Shown here: piece by piece, positions 63,725 to 64,000 of the stretch | Numbering within the stretch: the first letter of the stretch is position 1 | Layout of the letters: the number at the start of each line of letters is the position of its first letter | NCBI GenBank assembly: GCA_037074705.1 | Contig: CM073590.1 | Span: 242,041,601-242,105,600 of the forward strand | From: Zhengitettix transpicula | Lineage: Eukaryota; Arthropoda; Insecta; Orthoptera; Tetrigidae | Direction of reading: 5' to 3' | Length of the DNA: 64,000 bases | The notes under the pieces: generated by a model | What the model was told of the DNA's origin: nothing | The model's input: the letters and a program-made list of their open reading frames with translations, nothing else | Databases searched by the model: none | Position numbers and translations under genes: made by a program

Positions 63725-64000
63725 TGAAAACTGAATTATTTATTTCATATAAACAGACGTAAAGATACAATCTTTAAAATTAATTTTTAATTTTCGTAAT
63801 TATTTTAAAATGAAAACCAGGACTAAAATTTCTCAACTTAAAAGAAAAATTATGAAATAAACAGTCGTGTCGTGTGCCCCAAAGTCTCTTAAAACAATTT
63901 CGTGCTCAGTTTAAATCAAGTGTTTCGAAACGTCCGAAGTCTTACTGGACGTGTATGTGAATTTTCCTGCTTCCTCTTCTTATACTTTTCGTGTTTGTTT
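63725..64000. other. AT-rich end of window
   Basis: TTTCGAAACGTCCGAAG at 63923-63939 resembles a lone second box. Nothing else. Confidence 0.35.

Overview
This window looks like non-coding, repeat-rich nuclear DNA of an invertebrate animal. I favour an arthropod, but no species can be named. The reasons are: low GC; long TC, TG, AG and TA microsatellites; a eukaryotic tRNA-Leu gene with a pol III T-run; LINE reverse-transcriptase relics; Helitron-like elements of the kind common in insects and other arthropods; and undepleted CpG. I found no convincing intact protein-coding gene. The long open frames are low-complexity tracts, repeat copies or chance. The only gene I would call functional is tRNA-Leu(UAA) at 51546-51630 on the minus strand. 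All homologies below are by-eye comparisons inside the window, and the family letters are mine. || Layout. 0.5-3.3 kb: Helitron-like copies (family B), two of them in an inverted duplication that includes flanking DNA. 4.98-5.4 kb: a 155-bp tandem repeat. 7-12.3 kb: poly(A) retroposons (family A), one pair inserted in one arm of an inverted duplication whose other arm keeps the empty site. 13.5-19.7 kb: two more inverted repeats and a 360-380 bp tandem array. 24.1 kb: a 99-bp piggyBac-type MITE with TTAA ends. 27-30 kb: family C and a family A copy. 32.4-33.2 kb: the best Helitron-like copy. 34-35.4 kb: a LINE RT relic split by two family A copies. 37-46.9 kb: families A, C, D and G plus more LINE relics. 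48.7-50.2 kb: pyrimidine minisatellites. 51.5-52.6 kb: the tRNA gene, then the hammerhead-like array. 54.3-57.2 kb: tandem family A copies and an LTR-like element. 60.7-63.7 kb: a TGACGTCA-rich tandem repeat and more hammerhead-like motifs. || The most interesting signal is a dispersed motif seen about 30 times on both strands: a CUGANGA box, one extra base, a variable inverted repeat, then GAAACGU(C/U). This is the order of the hammerhead ribozyme core. The inverted repeat changes from copy to copy while staying paired, and the flanking bases often pair as a short stem I (UUAC/GUAA, CAC/GUG, UAC/GUA, AAC/GUU). Four tandem units at 51998-52622 can fold as an almost complete hammerhead, including a GUC cleavage triplet. 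Several other copies come in diverging pairs that bound small repeated elements. Catalysis is not shown. The extra base after the first box, and a helix III that is only the palindrome ACGU in most copies, are real caveats. || A second window-wide signal is a strong excess of the palindrome GACGTC (mostly GTGACGTCA, a CRE-like word), carried by several unrelated repeat families.
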